Shown: positions 1 to 5,247, numbered from the stretch's first letter. The stretch is 11,517 nt of DNA from Candidatus Methanoperedens sp. (GCA_023249275.1 JAHFCV010000065.1:1-11517), one strand, 5' to 3'. The notes: a model not told the origin generated them from the letters alone. Translations and numbers: made by a program.

Positions 1-509
1 ACAACGCTCTTCCACCCACGCCTTTTGGCTTCCTCGAATGCATAACGCGCCACGTTCCGGCATGCAGGGCGCGTGATTTTTCTTATGGCGATAAAAACAT
101 CATCTGTCAACTGGACTTCCTTTCCGAAATACAACCCTTCCGTACCTTCCCTCACGCACACGAAATCAACATCTCCGAGCGGCTTTTGTGTATTCGGGAA
201 GGATTTTATGGGTCGAACATTAGCATAGAGGTCAAACTTCTGGCGGATGGAGACTGCCACGCTCCTCGGGGAGCCCGCGCCGCCAGGCGTTGTCGTAGGA
301 CCTTTAAATGCTGCGTCCGTATTGCCCAGTATATCCCAGGTCTCAGGAGGAATCAGTGAGTCCCCGCCGTGCTCTTTCCACCAATGCTCTCCGGCTTCAC
401 ACATAATAAATTCAACATTCGTACCAACGGCTTCTACCACGCGGAGCATGCTGTTGACAAGTTCAGGACCTACTCCGTCGCCTTTTATGACTGCTGCTTT
501 CTTGCTCAT
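1..509 (-). CDS. isocitrate/isopropylmalate dehydrogenase family protein, N-terminal part (runs off the window)
   Basis: The ATG lies at 507-509 on the minus strand; 169 codons are visible before the window edge. The frame begins MSKKAAVIKGDGVGPELV, the nucleotide-proximal start of the beta-decarboxylating dehydrogenase family. Near residues 82-103 it has the substrate-arginine block (SVAVSIRQKFDLYANVRP), and at 119-129 VREGTEGLYFG. These enzymes oxidise and decarboxylate a 2-hydroxy acid with NAD(P). The family includes isocitrate, isopropylmalate and homoisocitrate dehydrogenases. REGTEGLY is more like the IDH/AksF-type branch than classical bacterial LeuB (RELTGG), but the substrate cannot be settled from half a protein. 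A purine-rich GGGGAAAGGAAA (517-528) precedes the start at usable Shine-Dalgarno distance, and an AT-rich TATA-like stretch lies at 546-553. The family assignment is sure; the specific enzyme is not. Confidence 0.93.
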   Translation of the reverse strand, partial: MSKKAAVIKGDGVGPELVNSMLRVVEAVGTNVEFIMCEAGEHWWKEHGGDSLIPPETWDILGNTDAAFKGPTTTPGGAGSPRSVAVSIRQKFDLYANVRPIKSFPNTQKPLGDVDFVCVREGTEGLYFGKEVQLTDDVFIAIRKITRPACRNVARYAFEEAKRRGWKSV

Positions 510-614
510 ATTTGTCTTTCCTTTCCCCTTTATTAGTCCGATTACTATTAAGTTTATTATTGATATCTAAAAAATCCGGGTACATTGTGTTAGCAAATAT
601 GGGCAAATTCAGGG

Positions 615-986
615 TCAGTGTTTTAAATTCATCATTCGTTCCATCAGGCATATTTTATGCGCTGAAGGTTTTAACTTATTATACCATGAACAGGCAAATA
701 ATACAAGGCTCAAAATTGCCAGCGCTTCAAACAACTCAAAAAATAACGCACCATTGGGCAGGTTAATACCCTCAAAAATTTGATGAAATATGAGAAATAC
801 AGATGCGCTGAAGACATAAACCAGATTCATTTTGAAAAATGACACATTAACAAAGGGGTTTAATATCCATTCGTCCATATCTATGTCTTTCCACAAGAGC
901 CATATCTGTATTGATAAAAAAATAAAAATTAAATATAATGTAAACACTATAAATTCAATATATTCGTAAATAGTAGATGTATTCAT
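615..986 (-). CDS. small three-helix membrane protein, unknown function
   Basis: This is a 123-residue protein with three hydrophobic segments at about 8-32, 50-72 and 80-102, and a basic C-terminal tail (residues 103-123). I do not recognise a family. An in-frame TTG at 1004 would add six residues. I chose the ATG at 984-986 because GGGGGA lies about 10 nt before it, and a TATA-like TTTATATAG on the minus strand (about 1030-1038) predicts a transcript start near 1008, leaving almost no leader for the TTG. The gene lies upstream of and parallel to the dehydrogenase, about 105 bp away, and is AT-rich, unlike the dehydrogenase. Its role is unknown; the open frame, promoter and ribosome site make it a credible gene. 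Confidence 0.65.
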   Translation of the reverse strand: MNTSTIYEYIEFIVFTLYLIFIFLSIQIWLLWKDIDMDEWILNPFVNVSFFKMNLVYVFSASVFLIFHQIFEGINLPNGALFFELFEALAILSLVLFACSWYNKLKPSAHKICLMERMMNLKH

Positions 987-1028
987 CGATCCAAATTCCC
1001 CCAACTAATTCTTATTATTGTCACGAAA

Positions 1029-1038
1029 CTATATAAAT
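1029..1038 (-). promoter_or_regulatory. TATA-like box for the 615-986 membrane protein gene
   Basis: On the minus strand the sequence reads ATTTATATAG, a good match to an archaeal TATA box. It sits about 48 bp before the ATG at 986 and predicts a roughly 20-nt leader that contains the GGGGGA ribosome-binding site. Confidence 0.5.
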
Positions 1039-1070
1039 CTTCCGTCTTTAAAGGAATATTTATATAATTA

Positions 1071-1769
1071 TTATATTAATTTATTTAGATATAATTTTAA
1101 CGAGATAAGAGAAAGCGCTGTCAAAGTAATGTCTCCCCAGTTATCCTTGTTTTGCTTTCCCAGAAGCCACTGGACTGAGGATTCAAGCTCAATCAATTCC
1201 CCGGAAAGAACCAATGCCTGAAATGCAAGGTTGCTCGTTGCTATATAATTCCAGCCACCTGACTCCCTTTTTGAAATAATCCAGTTTGAACGGTTTTTTA
1301 TGAACTCTGCATACCTGTCCCTGTCCTGTTTTAAAAGGGCTGTTATAATCAGCGCTGTCGTGCCCACATGCTCCCATTTCTCCCCGTAGCTGCTGAAAAG
1401 CCACTCGCACCCGGCTTCATTTTTAACACCCGAATCCCCCAGAGCTATCAGGGCATAAGCCGTATCAATCTCATTATTGTTCCAGTTATCGTACTTTTGC
1501 TGCCCAAGAATCCATCCGATAGCATCTGACTGTATCATGCCGCATCCAGCCAGGGCGCTGCATGCCCTTGCGGTATCAAGAAGCGGTGTGCCTGTTTCCC
1601 AGAAAGCGTCTTTTCTCATAGATTGCAATAATTCAATGAGCTGAATAGCAAGTTCATTCCACAAAGACAATACCTGGATAGAGCGGGATATATCTTTTAC
1701 CGTGGTGGGTTTTTGTTTTTTTAACCAGTTCAACGCGCGCATTGCAGCAATATCTATTCTTTGAATCAT
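1071..1769 (-). CDS. short alpha/alpha-toroid repeat protein, squalene-cyclase/prenyltransferase-like
   Basis: This 232-residue protein is built of repeats of about 35-40 residues. Each has a W(I/L)L-type helix, a GW or NW turn and a T-x-x-A-x-x-AL helix. Clear units lie at about 83-115, 121-146, 161-190 and 199-224, with a weaker one at 10-75. This resembles the squalene-cyclase/prenyltransferase beta-subunit fold (alpha/alpha toroid). The protein is far shorter than a terpene cyclase (over 600 residues), has no DxDD acid motif, and has neither signal peptide nor membrane segment. It is therefore unlikely to be a cyclase and more likely a binding or scaffold protein; that is inference. A TATA-like TTATACTT at 1801-1808 predicts a very short leader and there is no ribosome site. 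It lies downstream of the BrnT-like module on the same strand. Confidence 0.75.
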   Translation of the reverse strand: MIQRIDIAAMRALNWLKKQKPTTVKDISRSIQVLSLWNELAIQLIELLQSMRKDAFWETGTPLLDTARACSALAGCGMIQSDAIGWILGQQKYDNWNNNEIDTAYALIALGDSGVKNEAGCEWLFSSYGEKWEHVGTTALIITALLKQDRDRYAEFIKNRSNWIISKRESGGWNYIATSNLAFQALVLSGELIELESSVQWLLGKQNKDNWGDITLTALSLISLKLYLNKLI

Positions 1770-1800
1770 GCAATTAACCCATAATGATTAGAAGAATCTA

Positions 1801-1808
1801 AAGTATAA
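1801..1808 (-). promoter_or_regulatory. TATA-like box for the toroid repeat protein
   Basis: The minus strand reads TTATACTT, centred about 35 bp upstream of the ATG at 1769. This predicts a leader of under about 10 nt. The match is modest. Confidence 0.35.
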
Positions 1809-1843
1809 TCAGAAAATACAGAATTGCCTGGAATATCTTGAAG

Positions 1844-2035
1844 TTATGCCACTGCAAGCCTTTTATCAACATTTTCTTTCTTAATACCTGCTCTCTTACC
1901 GGCGTATCTAATCTCAACCACATGACCTTTTACAAGTTCTTCCTGTTCCAATTCCTTATCTAACTCTGTATCGCTTTCGATTTGCTTTATAAGGTCTTCC
2001 TCATCCTTTGCCTTGTATTTTCTCATGTTAATCAC
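1844..2035 (-). CDS. small charged protein, putative antitoxin partner of the BrnT-like gene
   Basis: This is a 63-residue, highly charged protein. An acidic helix (about residues 9-35, rich in E, D and K) is followed by a short basic tail. It starts with GTG at 2033-2035, which overlaps the TGA stop of the upstream toxin-like gene as GTGA; an ATG three codons later (2026) is the alternative start. I do not recognise a family: there is no visible ribbon-helix-helix or AbrB motif. The toxin-then-partner order and translational coupling match brnT-brnA style modules, which is the only basis for suggesting an antitoxin role. It could instead be an unrelated small protein. Confidence 0.55.
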   Translation of the reverse strand: MINMRKYKAKDEEDLIKQIESDTELDKELEQEELVKGHVVEIRYAGKRAGIKKENVDKRLAVA

Positions 2036-2319
2036 TTTTTGGCTTTATTCCTATATAACTTTTTACGGCTCTCTGAAGCATCAAAAGCCGTTACTAACTG
2101 CATATCATTGGTTCCAACAGGCTTTAAAATTATTATCAACACCCTGCCATACGATTCACCCAATATCAGATACCTTAAAACACCACTGGCATTTATCCTA
2201 TATGAAATGAAATACCCGTCAAGAACGTTATGCACTTCGGATAAGCTTACTTTGTGCTTTGCGATATGATGAAGTGTATTATCGCTATACATCAACTTGA
2301 TATTTTTCCAGTCAACCAT
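2032..2319 (-). CDS. BrnT-like toxin (RelE-fold superfamily), putative
   Basis: This 95-residue protein has the pattern of BrnT and related small toxins: an early H-x-x-KH-x-VS-x-x-EV block (residues 18-29), a central RYLILGES-x-GR-x-LIII strand pair (49-65), and a closing LVTAFDAS-x-S-x-KKLY (75-89). Family members are RNases of about 90 residues that cleave mRNA and are held by a co-encoded antitoxin. It overlaps the following small gene by 4 bp. A TATA-like TTAAATAG at 2347-2354, about 31 bp before the ATG, and the lack of a ribosome site suggest a leaderless transcript. Superfamily likely; toxicity not shown. A general DUF4258-type protein is the main alternative. Confidence 0.65.
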   Translation of the reverse strand: MVDWKNIKLMYSDNTLHHIAKHKVSLSEVHNVLDGYFISYRINASGVLRYLILGESYGRVLIIILKPVGTNDMQLVTAFDASESRKKLYRNKAKK

Positions 2320-2346
2320 CTTAATCAGCTATACTTTAGTTGTGTT

Positions 2347-2354
2347 CTATTTAA
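2347..2354 (-). promoter_or_regulatory. TATA-like box for the BrnT-like module
   Basis: The minus strand reads TTAAATAG, centred about 31 bp upstream of the ATG at 2319. This spacing would give an essentially leaderless mRNA. Confidence 0.45.
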
Positions 2355-2383
2355 CCTTAAACTGCACCGAAACAGTAAACATA

Positions 2384-2400
2384 TTGTTAACAAGTTGTTA
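2384..2400. promoter_or_regulatory. palindrome and direct repeat, possible operator
   Basis: TTGTTAACAA (2384-2393) is a perfect 10-bp palindrome. TTGTTA recurs at 2395-2400, 11 bp from the first copy, about one helical turn. It lies between the divergent BrnT-like module and tRNA-Trp, upstream of both promoters. A regulator site for the toxin module is possible; in AT-rich DNA it may be chance. Confidence 0.2.
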
Positions 2401-2405
2401 GATAG

Positions 2406-2413
2406 TTTTAATA
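2406..2413 (+). promoter_or_regulatory. TATA-like box for tRNA-Trp
   Basis: TTTTAATA is centred about 34 bp before the first tRNA base. Transcription would start near 2436 and leave an 8-nt 5' leader for RNase P. Confidence 0.45.
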
Positions 2414-2481
2414 GCAATCGGATAGAGTATAGCGGCGTCATCAGGGGCTGTGGCCTAGTCCGGCATGGCGACGGGCTCCAG

Positions 2482-2626
2482 CGGAAAACCGGAGGCTACT
2501 CCGGGTGTAATGATGAGTAACGGTCTGCCGAGCAAACCTGACGAGGTAAGCTGTGAGGAACCGTTGGAGCACTGAACTTGTGCTGCTCAAAGATTGAATC
2601 GCCAAAATCCTGGCGTTTTCGGAGAG
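2482..2626 (+). other. tRNA-Trp intron
   Basis: The intron is 145 nt, bounded by a bulge-helix-bulge motif recognised by the archaeal splicing endonuclease. It is unusually long because it carries a C/D-box guide RNA, as known for pre-tRNA-Trp of Haloferax and other euryarchaea. Confidence 0.93.
2510..2575 (+). ncRNA. intronic C/D-box guide sRNA, predicted to direct 2'-O-methylation of tRNA-Trp C34
   Basis: The boxes in order are C (ATGATGA, 2510-2516), D' (CTGA, 2538-2541), C' (GTGAGGA, 2553-2559, one mismatch from consensus) and D (CTGA, 2572-2575). The C'-D spacer has the canonical 12 nt; the C-D' spacer has 21 nt, longer than usual. The D guide at 2561-2570 pairs with 2475-2484 over 10 bp with one G-U. 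The fifth guide base before box D (G2567) faces C2478, which is anticodon base C34, so the box-D-plus-5 rule predicts Cm34. Three of the pairs (2482-2484) lie in the intron, so the duplex exists only before splicing. I found no target for the D' guide. The known D' target in Haloferax is U39, but position 39 here is C (2628). Confidence 0.9.
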
Positions 2627-2662
2627 ACCCGTCGATCGTGAGTTCAAATCTCACCAGCCCCA

Positions 2663-2674
2663 TGTTATTTTTTT
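2663..2674 (+). terminator. T-rich terminator after tRNA-Trp
   Basis: A run of T residues (2668-2674, preceded by TGTTA) follows directly after the tRNA. It resembles archaeal oligo-T termination signals, and no hairpin is needed. Confidence 0.55.
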
Positions 2675-2697
2675 AGACAGTTAGATTTGGGATAAAA

Positions 2698-2705
2698 TTT
2701 ATATA
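2698..2705 (+). promoter_or_regulatory. TATA box for the small RNA / rtcA leader
   Basis: TTTATATA, preceded by an A-run that could serve as BRE, is one of the best TATA matches in the window. Its centre lies about 26 bp before G2728, the base of the hairpin that follows. The transcript would therefore begin with the stem. Confidence 0.65.
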
Positions 2706-2727
2706 CATCATCGTCCTCTTAGAGTTT

Positions 2728-2803
2728 GTTGAGCGGGTACAACTATTTTTACTAACCCCCACTCCCCAACCCGCTCGACATACTTTTATTCTCATGTTTT
2801 TTT
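2728..2803 (+). ncRNA. candidate structured small RNA (or rtcA leader): 12-bp stem with C-rich loop
   Basis: Positions 2727-2738 pair with 2769-2780 in a 12-bp stem with a single G-U. The stem encloses a 30-nt loop that ends in CCCCCACTCCCC (2756-2767). A strong TATA box lies 26 bp upstream of the stem base, and T-rich tracts follow at 2784-2790 and 2797-2803, so a roughly 50-75 nt transcript is well defined. No open frame or C/D or H/ACA box is evident. rtcA starts 40 nt after the last T-run and may have its own weak TATA (TTCAATAAT, 2812-2820) suited to leaderless initiation, so this could be either an independent sRNA or a leader. C-rich loops in archaeal and bacterial sRNAs often bind G-rich ribosome sites. 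The expression and any target are unproven. Confidence 0.55.
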
Positions 2804-2842
2804 AAGCAAAACTTCAATAATCATTGGATACAACAACAGTTT

Positions 2843-3838
2843 ATGAAGCTTGACGGGTCTTACGGGGAAGGCGGGGGTCAGATATTAAGAACAGCAGTGG
2901 CGCTTTCCGCGGTCACGGGAAAATCCATCGAAATAGATAATATCAGAAAGGCAAGACCTAAACCCGGGCTTTCTGCCCAGCATGTGAAGGCTGTGGAAAG
3001 CCTGGCTTTGATTTGCGGGGCGGAATTGGATGGATGCCATTTGCACTCCACCCGCCTGGGTTTTAAACCCGGAAAAATATTAGGGGGCGCGTATGAAATC
3101 GATATCGGTACAGCAGGTAGCATATCCCTTTTTTTACAATGCCTCATGCCTGCCGTGATGCATGCGCCTGAAACTCTCAGGATAAAAATTACAGGCGGGA
3201 CTGACGTCCAGTGGTCGCCACCCATTGATTACCTCAGGTTCGTAACACTTTCCGCTCTCTCCCGGATGGGATACGACTGCAAGCTTACGCTTCTACGAAG
3301 AGGGTATTATCCGCGGGGAGGAGGCTGTGTTGAGGCAATAATCAATCCTTCCAGCCTTGAAAAAACAAGCTTTGACAGGAACCCCTGCTCTCTTGTGGAG
3401 GGGGTTTCCCACTCCTCAGGTCTGCCAGCCCATGTGGCAGAGAGGCAGGCTGCATCAGCACAAAAAATATTGCAGGAGGCTGGGTACGACGCAAGGATTT
3501 CACAAGAAGTGAAAGATTGCCCCTCAACCGGAAGCGGCATCACGTTGTGGTGCGGCTCTGCCGGCGGTAGCGCTCTTGGTAAACCCGGATTGAGGGCTGA
3601 GAAGGTGGGGGAAATCGCTGCCAAAGCGATAATTCCTGAGTTAAGCTGCGGCGCCGGCGTGGATGTATATCTTGCTGACCAGCTTATCCCGTATCTGGCG
3701 CTGGCAGGCGGGGGTTCTTTTACCACGCGGGTTATTACCCCTCATACGAAAACGAATATCTGGGTGACCGAGCAGTTCCTGGATGTGAAGTTTAAGATTG
3801 AGGAGATGGAAAAAGGGTTGTTCAGGGTGCGGGTTTAG
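2843..3838 (+). CDS. rtcA: RNA 3'-terminal phosphate cyclase
   Basis: This 331-residue protein is full length for the RtcA family. The enzyme uses ATP to convert an RNA 3'-phosphate to a 2',3'-cyclic phosphate through an AMP-histidine intermediate. The N-terminal signature GSYGEGGGQILR lies at 5-16, ARPKPGLSAQH at 37-47, and GYYPRGGG at 154-161. The nucleophile is the His in TPHTKTNIWV (His301, equivalent to E. coli His309). The true RNA-processing Rcl1 paralogues are eukaryotic and lack this His, so an active cyclase is expected. There is no ribosome site before the ATG, and a weak TATA about 27 bp upstream suggests a leaderless mRNA. The stop codon overlaps the stop of convergent kptA by 4 bp. 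The cyclic ends it makes are substrates for the RtcB-type tRNA ligase. Confidence 0.96.
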   Translation: MKLDGSYGEGGGQILRTAVALSAVTGKSIEIDNIRKARPKPGLSAQHVKAVESLALICGAELDGCHLHSTRLGFKPGKILGGAYEIDIGTAGSISLFLQCLMPAVMHAPETLRIKITGGTDVQWSPPIDYLRFVTLSALSRMGYDCKLTLLRRGYYPRGGGCVEAIINPSSLEKTSFDRNPCSLVEGVSHSSGLPAHVAERQAASAQKILQEAGYDARISQEVKDCPSTGSGITLWCGSAGGSALGKPGLRAEKVGEIAAKAIIPELSCGAGVDVYLADQLIPYLALAGGGSFTTRVITPHTKTNIWVTEQFLDVKFKIEEMEKGLFRVRV

Positions 3839-4455
3839 TCCTGCATCACCCTGAGATACTGCGCCGGTATCTCCTCACAAAGCACAATGTTCTCAGTAGC
3901 AGCAAGCATACTCACCCCATCGTTCTGCGCTTCCCCTGCGTTTATGACCAGCAGCACGGGGTCATCGGTATGGATTTTCGCAACTTCTGTCGCCTTCTCC
4001 ACAGACGTGCTCAGGTGCACATATCTCTGTTTTATGGGTCTAATCCCTTTCTCAAGCAGGATATCCACTTCCTCACGGCTTGCGCCATAATAAAGTTCAG
4101 GAATAGTATTTTCAGGATAATCAAGGTCAATATCAACAGAATGACCATAACGCGCCCTTATTTTATTGCCCTTCACCTCGTACCTCCCCTTAACATCAGA
4201 TTCAATTATCGAAAAAAGTTTTTCCTTATTTGACCATTTGTAGCGCGTCCTCATCGCATCCACAAGGACATCCACATCCACCCACCCATGCTGGTTCATC
4301 GCAAGCCCCAGGTCATCAGGGAAATGCCGCAGCGCCCCTGAGATAAACCTGCCAAGCCTCTCGGTCTGCTCATCGCTCAATATAAGGCTTCCAACTTCGC
4401 CGCAAGCGCATGCTTCTCCTCTAAAGAATCCGTGGTTCTCGCATTTTTTAATCAT
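3835..4455 (-). CDS. kptA: RNA 2'-phosphotransferase, Tpt1/KptA family
   Basis: This 206-residue protein removes a 2'-phosphate from RNA by transfer to NAD+, giving ADP-ribose 1'',2''-cyclic phosphate. The catalytic set is present: Arg43-His44 in GALRHFP, Arg100 in IRARYGHS (100-106) and Arg144 in QRYVHLS. LYYGAS (121-126) forms part of the NAD site. The N terminus carries the archaeal zinc-knuckle extension with C5, H8, C16 and C18 (CENHGFFRGEACACG), absent from yeast and E. coli enzymes. A TATA box CTATATAA (4481-4488, minus strand) about 30 bp before the ATG, and no ribosome site, point to leaderless transcription. Archaeal splicing through RtcB leaves no 2'-phosphate, so its cellular substrate is uncertain; NAD-dependent capping or modification of RNA ends has been discussed. 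Its end overlaps that of rtcA. Confidence 0.95.
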   Translation of the reverse strand: MIKKCENHGFFRGEACACGEVGSLILSDEQTERLGRFISGALRHFPDDLGLAMNQHGWVDVDVLVDAMRTRYKWSNKEKLFSIIESDVKGRYEVKGNKIRARYGHSVDIDLDYPENTIPELYYGASREEVDILLEKGIRPIKQRYVHLSTSVEKATEVAKIHTDDPVLLVINAGEAQNDGVSMLAATENIVLCEEIPAQYLRVMQD

Positions 4456-4480
4456 TTTGGTGTTTATACGAATCGGAATA

Positions 4481-4488
4481 TTATATAG
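4481..4488 (-). promoter_or_regulatory. TATA box of kptA
   Basis: The minus strand reads CTATATAA, centred 30 bp before the kptA ATG. This spacing gives a leaderless transcript and separates kptA from the zinc-ribbon gene upstream. Confidence 0.6.
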
Positions 4489-4514
4489 CTTACCAGCCGG
4501 CGTGGATACCCGTA

Positions 4515-4754
4515 TTATTTATTCAGCGACTTCCTTATATCCATGTTAGGATTTTCAAGCCTGGGTATCTCTTTTGTGAGATGGCTGATTTCTTCCTCGC
4601 GTTTCCTTGCTGCCGGGGATTTACTCTTCTCATGGCACGCCTCGCACCTGTATCCAATGACAGCAAGCCTCGATGAATACACAGGGAGTCTTTTTTTACC
4701 AGTCAGGTCAATCCCGCAGCCCATACATTTGTTCTGGTTTATATTTTTCAACAT
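4515..4754 (-). CDS. small C4 zinc-ribbon protein, unknown function
   Basis: This 79-residue protein has two CxxC pairs: C10-x2-C13 (KCMGCG) and C37-x2-C40 (RCEACH), spaced 23 residues apart as in a treble-clef or zinc-ribbon fold. A charged, probably helical tail rich in K, R and E follows. I do not recognise a named family. The ATG lies 2 bp after the stop of the UPF0179 gene. A strong GGAGGT (4767-4772), embedded in the last codons of that gene, sits 12 nt before it, so translation of the two is clearly linked. The zinc ribbon suggests nucleic-acid or protein binding, but no function can be claimed. Confidence 0.8.
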   Translation of the reverse strand: MLKNINQNKCMGCGIDLTGKKRLPVYSSRLAVIGYRCEACHEKSKSPAARKREEEISHLTKEIPRLENPNMDIRKSLNK

Positions 4755-4756
4755 AA

Positions 4757-5206
4757 TTACCGTTTAACCTCCACGACTTTTAATGAATAGCCTTTCCTGC
4801 ACGGTTCGTTCAATTCACCCTCCACATTTATGATCGAATATTTATCCCCTGACCGAAGCCCCGAAGGACGGCATAACACAAAATTTTCACAATTAGAAAA
4901 ATTGCAGGGTATTAGTTCATATGCTGCTTTTGAGCCTTTTATTGCTTTTTTGGATTCAAGAGCCATAACAATCGGCGCCTCGATGACCTCTACTGCGCAC
5001 ACGCCCGAATCATGCACAAAGCATTCGTGTTTCCCGGAGTTTCGAACATTGATTATCCTGTATTTGCTCCCGATATTCAGACCAAGACACGTTTTATTAA
5101 GCTTGCAGGGCTCGCACTCTTTCGCAGCGCCTTTAAAATTGAATTCGTTCCCGACTTTTGCAAGTTTTGTCCCTATCAAAGTTATTATTGTATTCGATTC
5201 TTCCAT
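4757..5206 (-). CDS. UPF0179 family protein, cysteine-rich
   Basis: This 149-residue protein has the length and pattern of UPF0179, an archaeal family of unknown function. It has nine cysteines. C31-x2-C34-x5-C40 and C101-x4-C106-x5-C112 form two similar half-sites, with C62, C70 and C136 elsewhere. Around each half-site the sequence repeats a pattern (LGLNIGSKYRIINV at 41-54 and SGLRSGDKYSIINV at 115-128), so the protein looks like an internal duplication. The cysteines suggest a zinc or iron-sulphur site. A ribosome site AGGTGA (5213-5218) precedes the ATG. The gene starts 41 bp after the end of egsA on the same strand and is translationally coupled to the zinc-ribbon gene. A TATA-like stretch at 5231-5243 is possible, but an egsA operon is as likely. 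Confidence 0.88.
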   Translation of the reverse strand: MEESNTIITLIGTKLAKVGNEFNFKGAAKECEPCKLNKTCLGLNIGSKYRIINVRNSGKHECFVHDSGVCAVEVIEAPIVMALESKKAIKGSKAAYELIPCNFSNCENFVLCRPSGLRSGDKYSIINVEGELNEPCRKGYSLKVVEVKR

Positions 5207-5247
5207 ATAATTTCACCTGGTTTTAAATAATTCTTTAAATATAATCG

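Larger units (their letters stand above)
2444..2662 (+). tRNA. tRNA-Trp (CCA anticodon) with a 145-nt intron
   Basis: The exons fold into a full cloverleaf. The acceptor stem is GGGGCTG (2444-2450) with CAGCCCC (2655-2661), all seven pairs. The D arm is 2453-2469, with GG at 2462-2463. The anticodon stem ACGGG/CCCGT (2471-2475 with 2628-2632) is perfect. The loop is CT-CCA-G plus A38 from the 3' exon, giving anticodon CCA at 2478-2480. The T arm is GTGAG-TTCAAAT-CTCAC (2638-2654) and the discriminator is A at 2662. CCA is not encoded. The intron runs from 2482 to 2626, between positions 37 and 38, the usual archaeal site. The splice sites fit a canonical bulge-helix-bulge: central helix CTCC/GGAG (2476-2479 with 2621-2624), bulges AGC (2480-2482) and AGA (2625-2627), each cut after its second base. 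A T-rich run follows. Confidence 0.97.

Noticed and set aside
463..651. Minus-strand 62-residue frame between the dehydrogenase and the membrane protein
   Set aside because: It overlaps both neighbouring genes, has no family pattern and ends in a low-complexity basic tail. It is a shadow frame across the intergenic region.
987..1004. TTG start extending the small membrane protein by six residues
   Set aside because: The GGGGGA ribosome site and the TATA spacing fit the ATG at 986. A transcript start near 1008 would leave no room for the TTG.
2526..2541. D' guide directing Um39 of tRNA-Trp as in Haloferax
   Set aside because: Position 39 is C here, and the guide does not pair with it by the plus-5 rule. 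The D' target is left open.
2441..2647. Minus-strand 68-residue frame over tRNA-Trp
   Set aside because: It is the complement of the tRNA and its intron. The cloverleaf, splice motif and guide boxes fully explain the sequence.
3307..3726. Minus-strand 139-residue frame opposite rtcA
   Set aside because: Proline/alanine-rich antisense of a conserved enzyme; no independent support.
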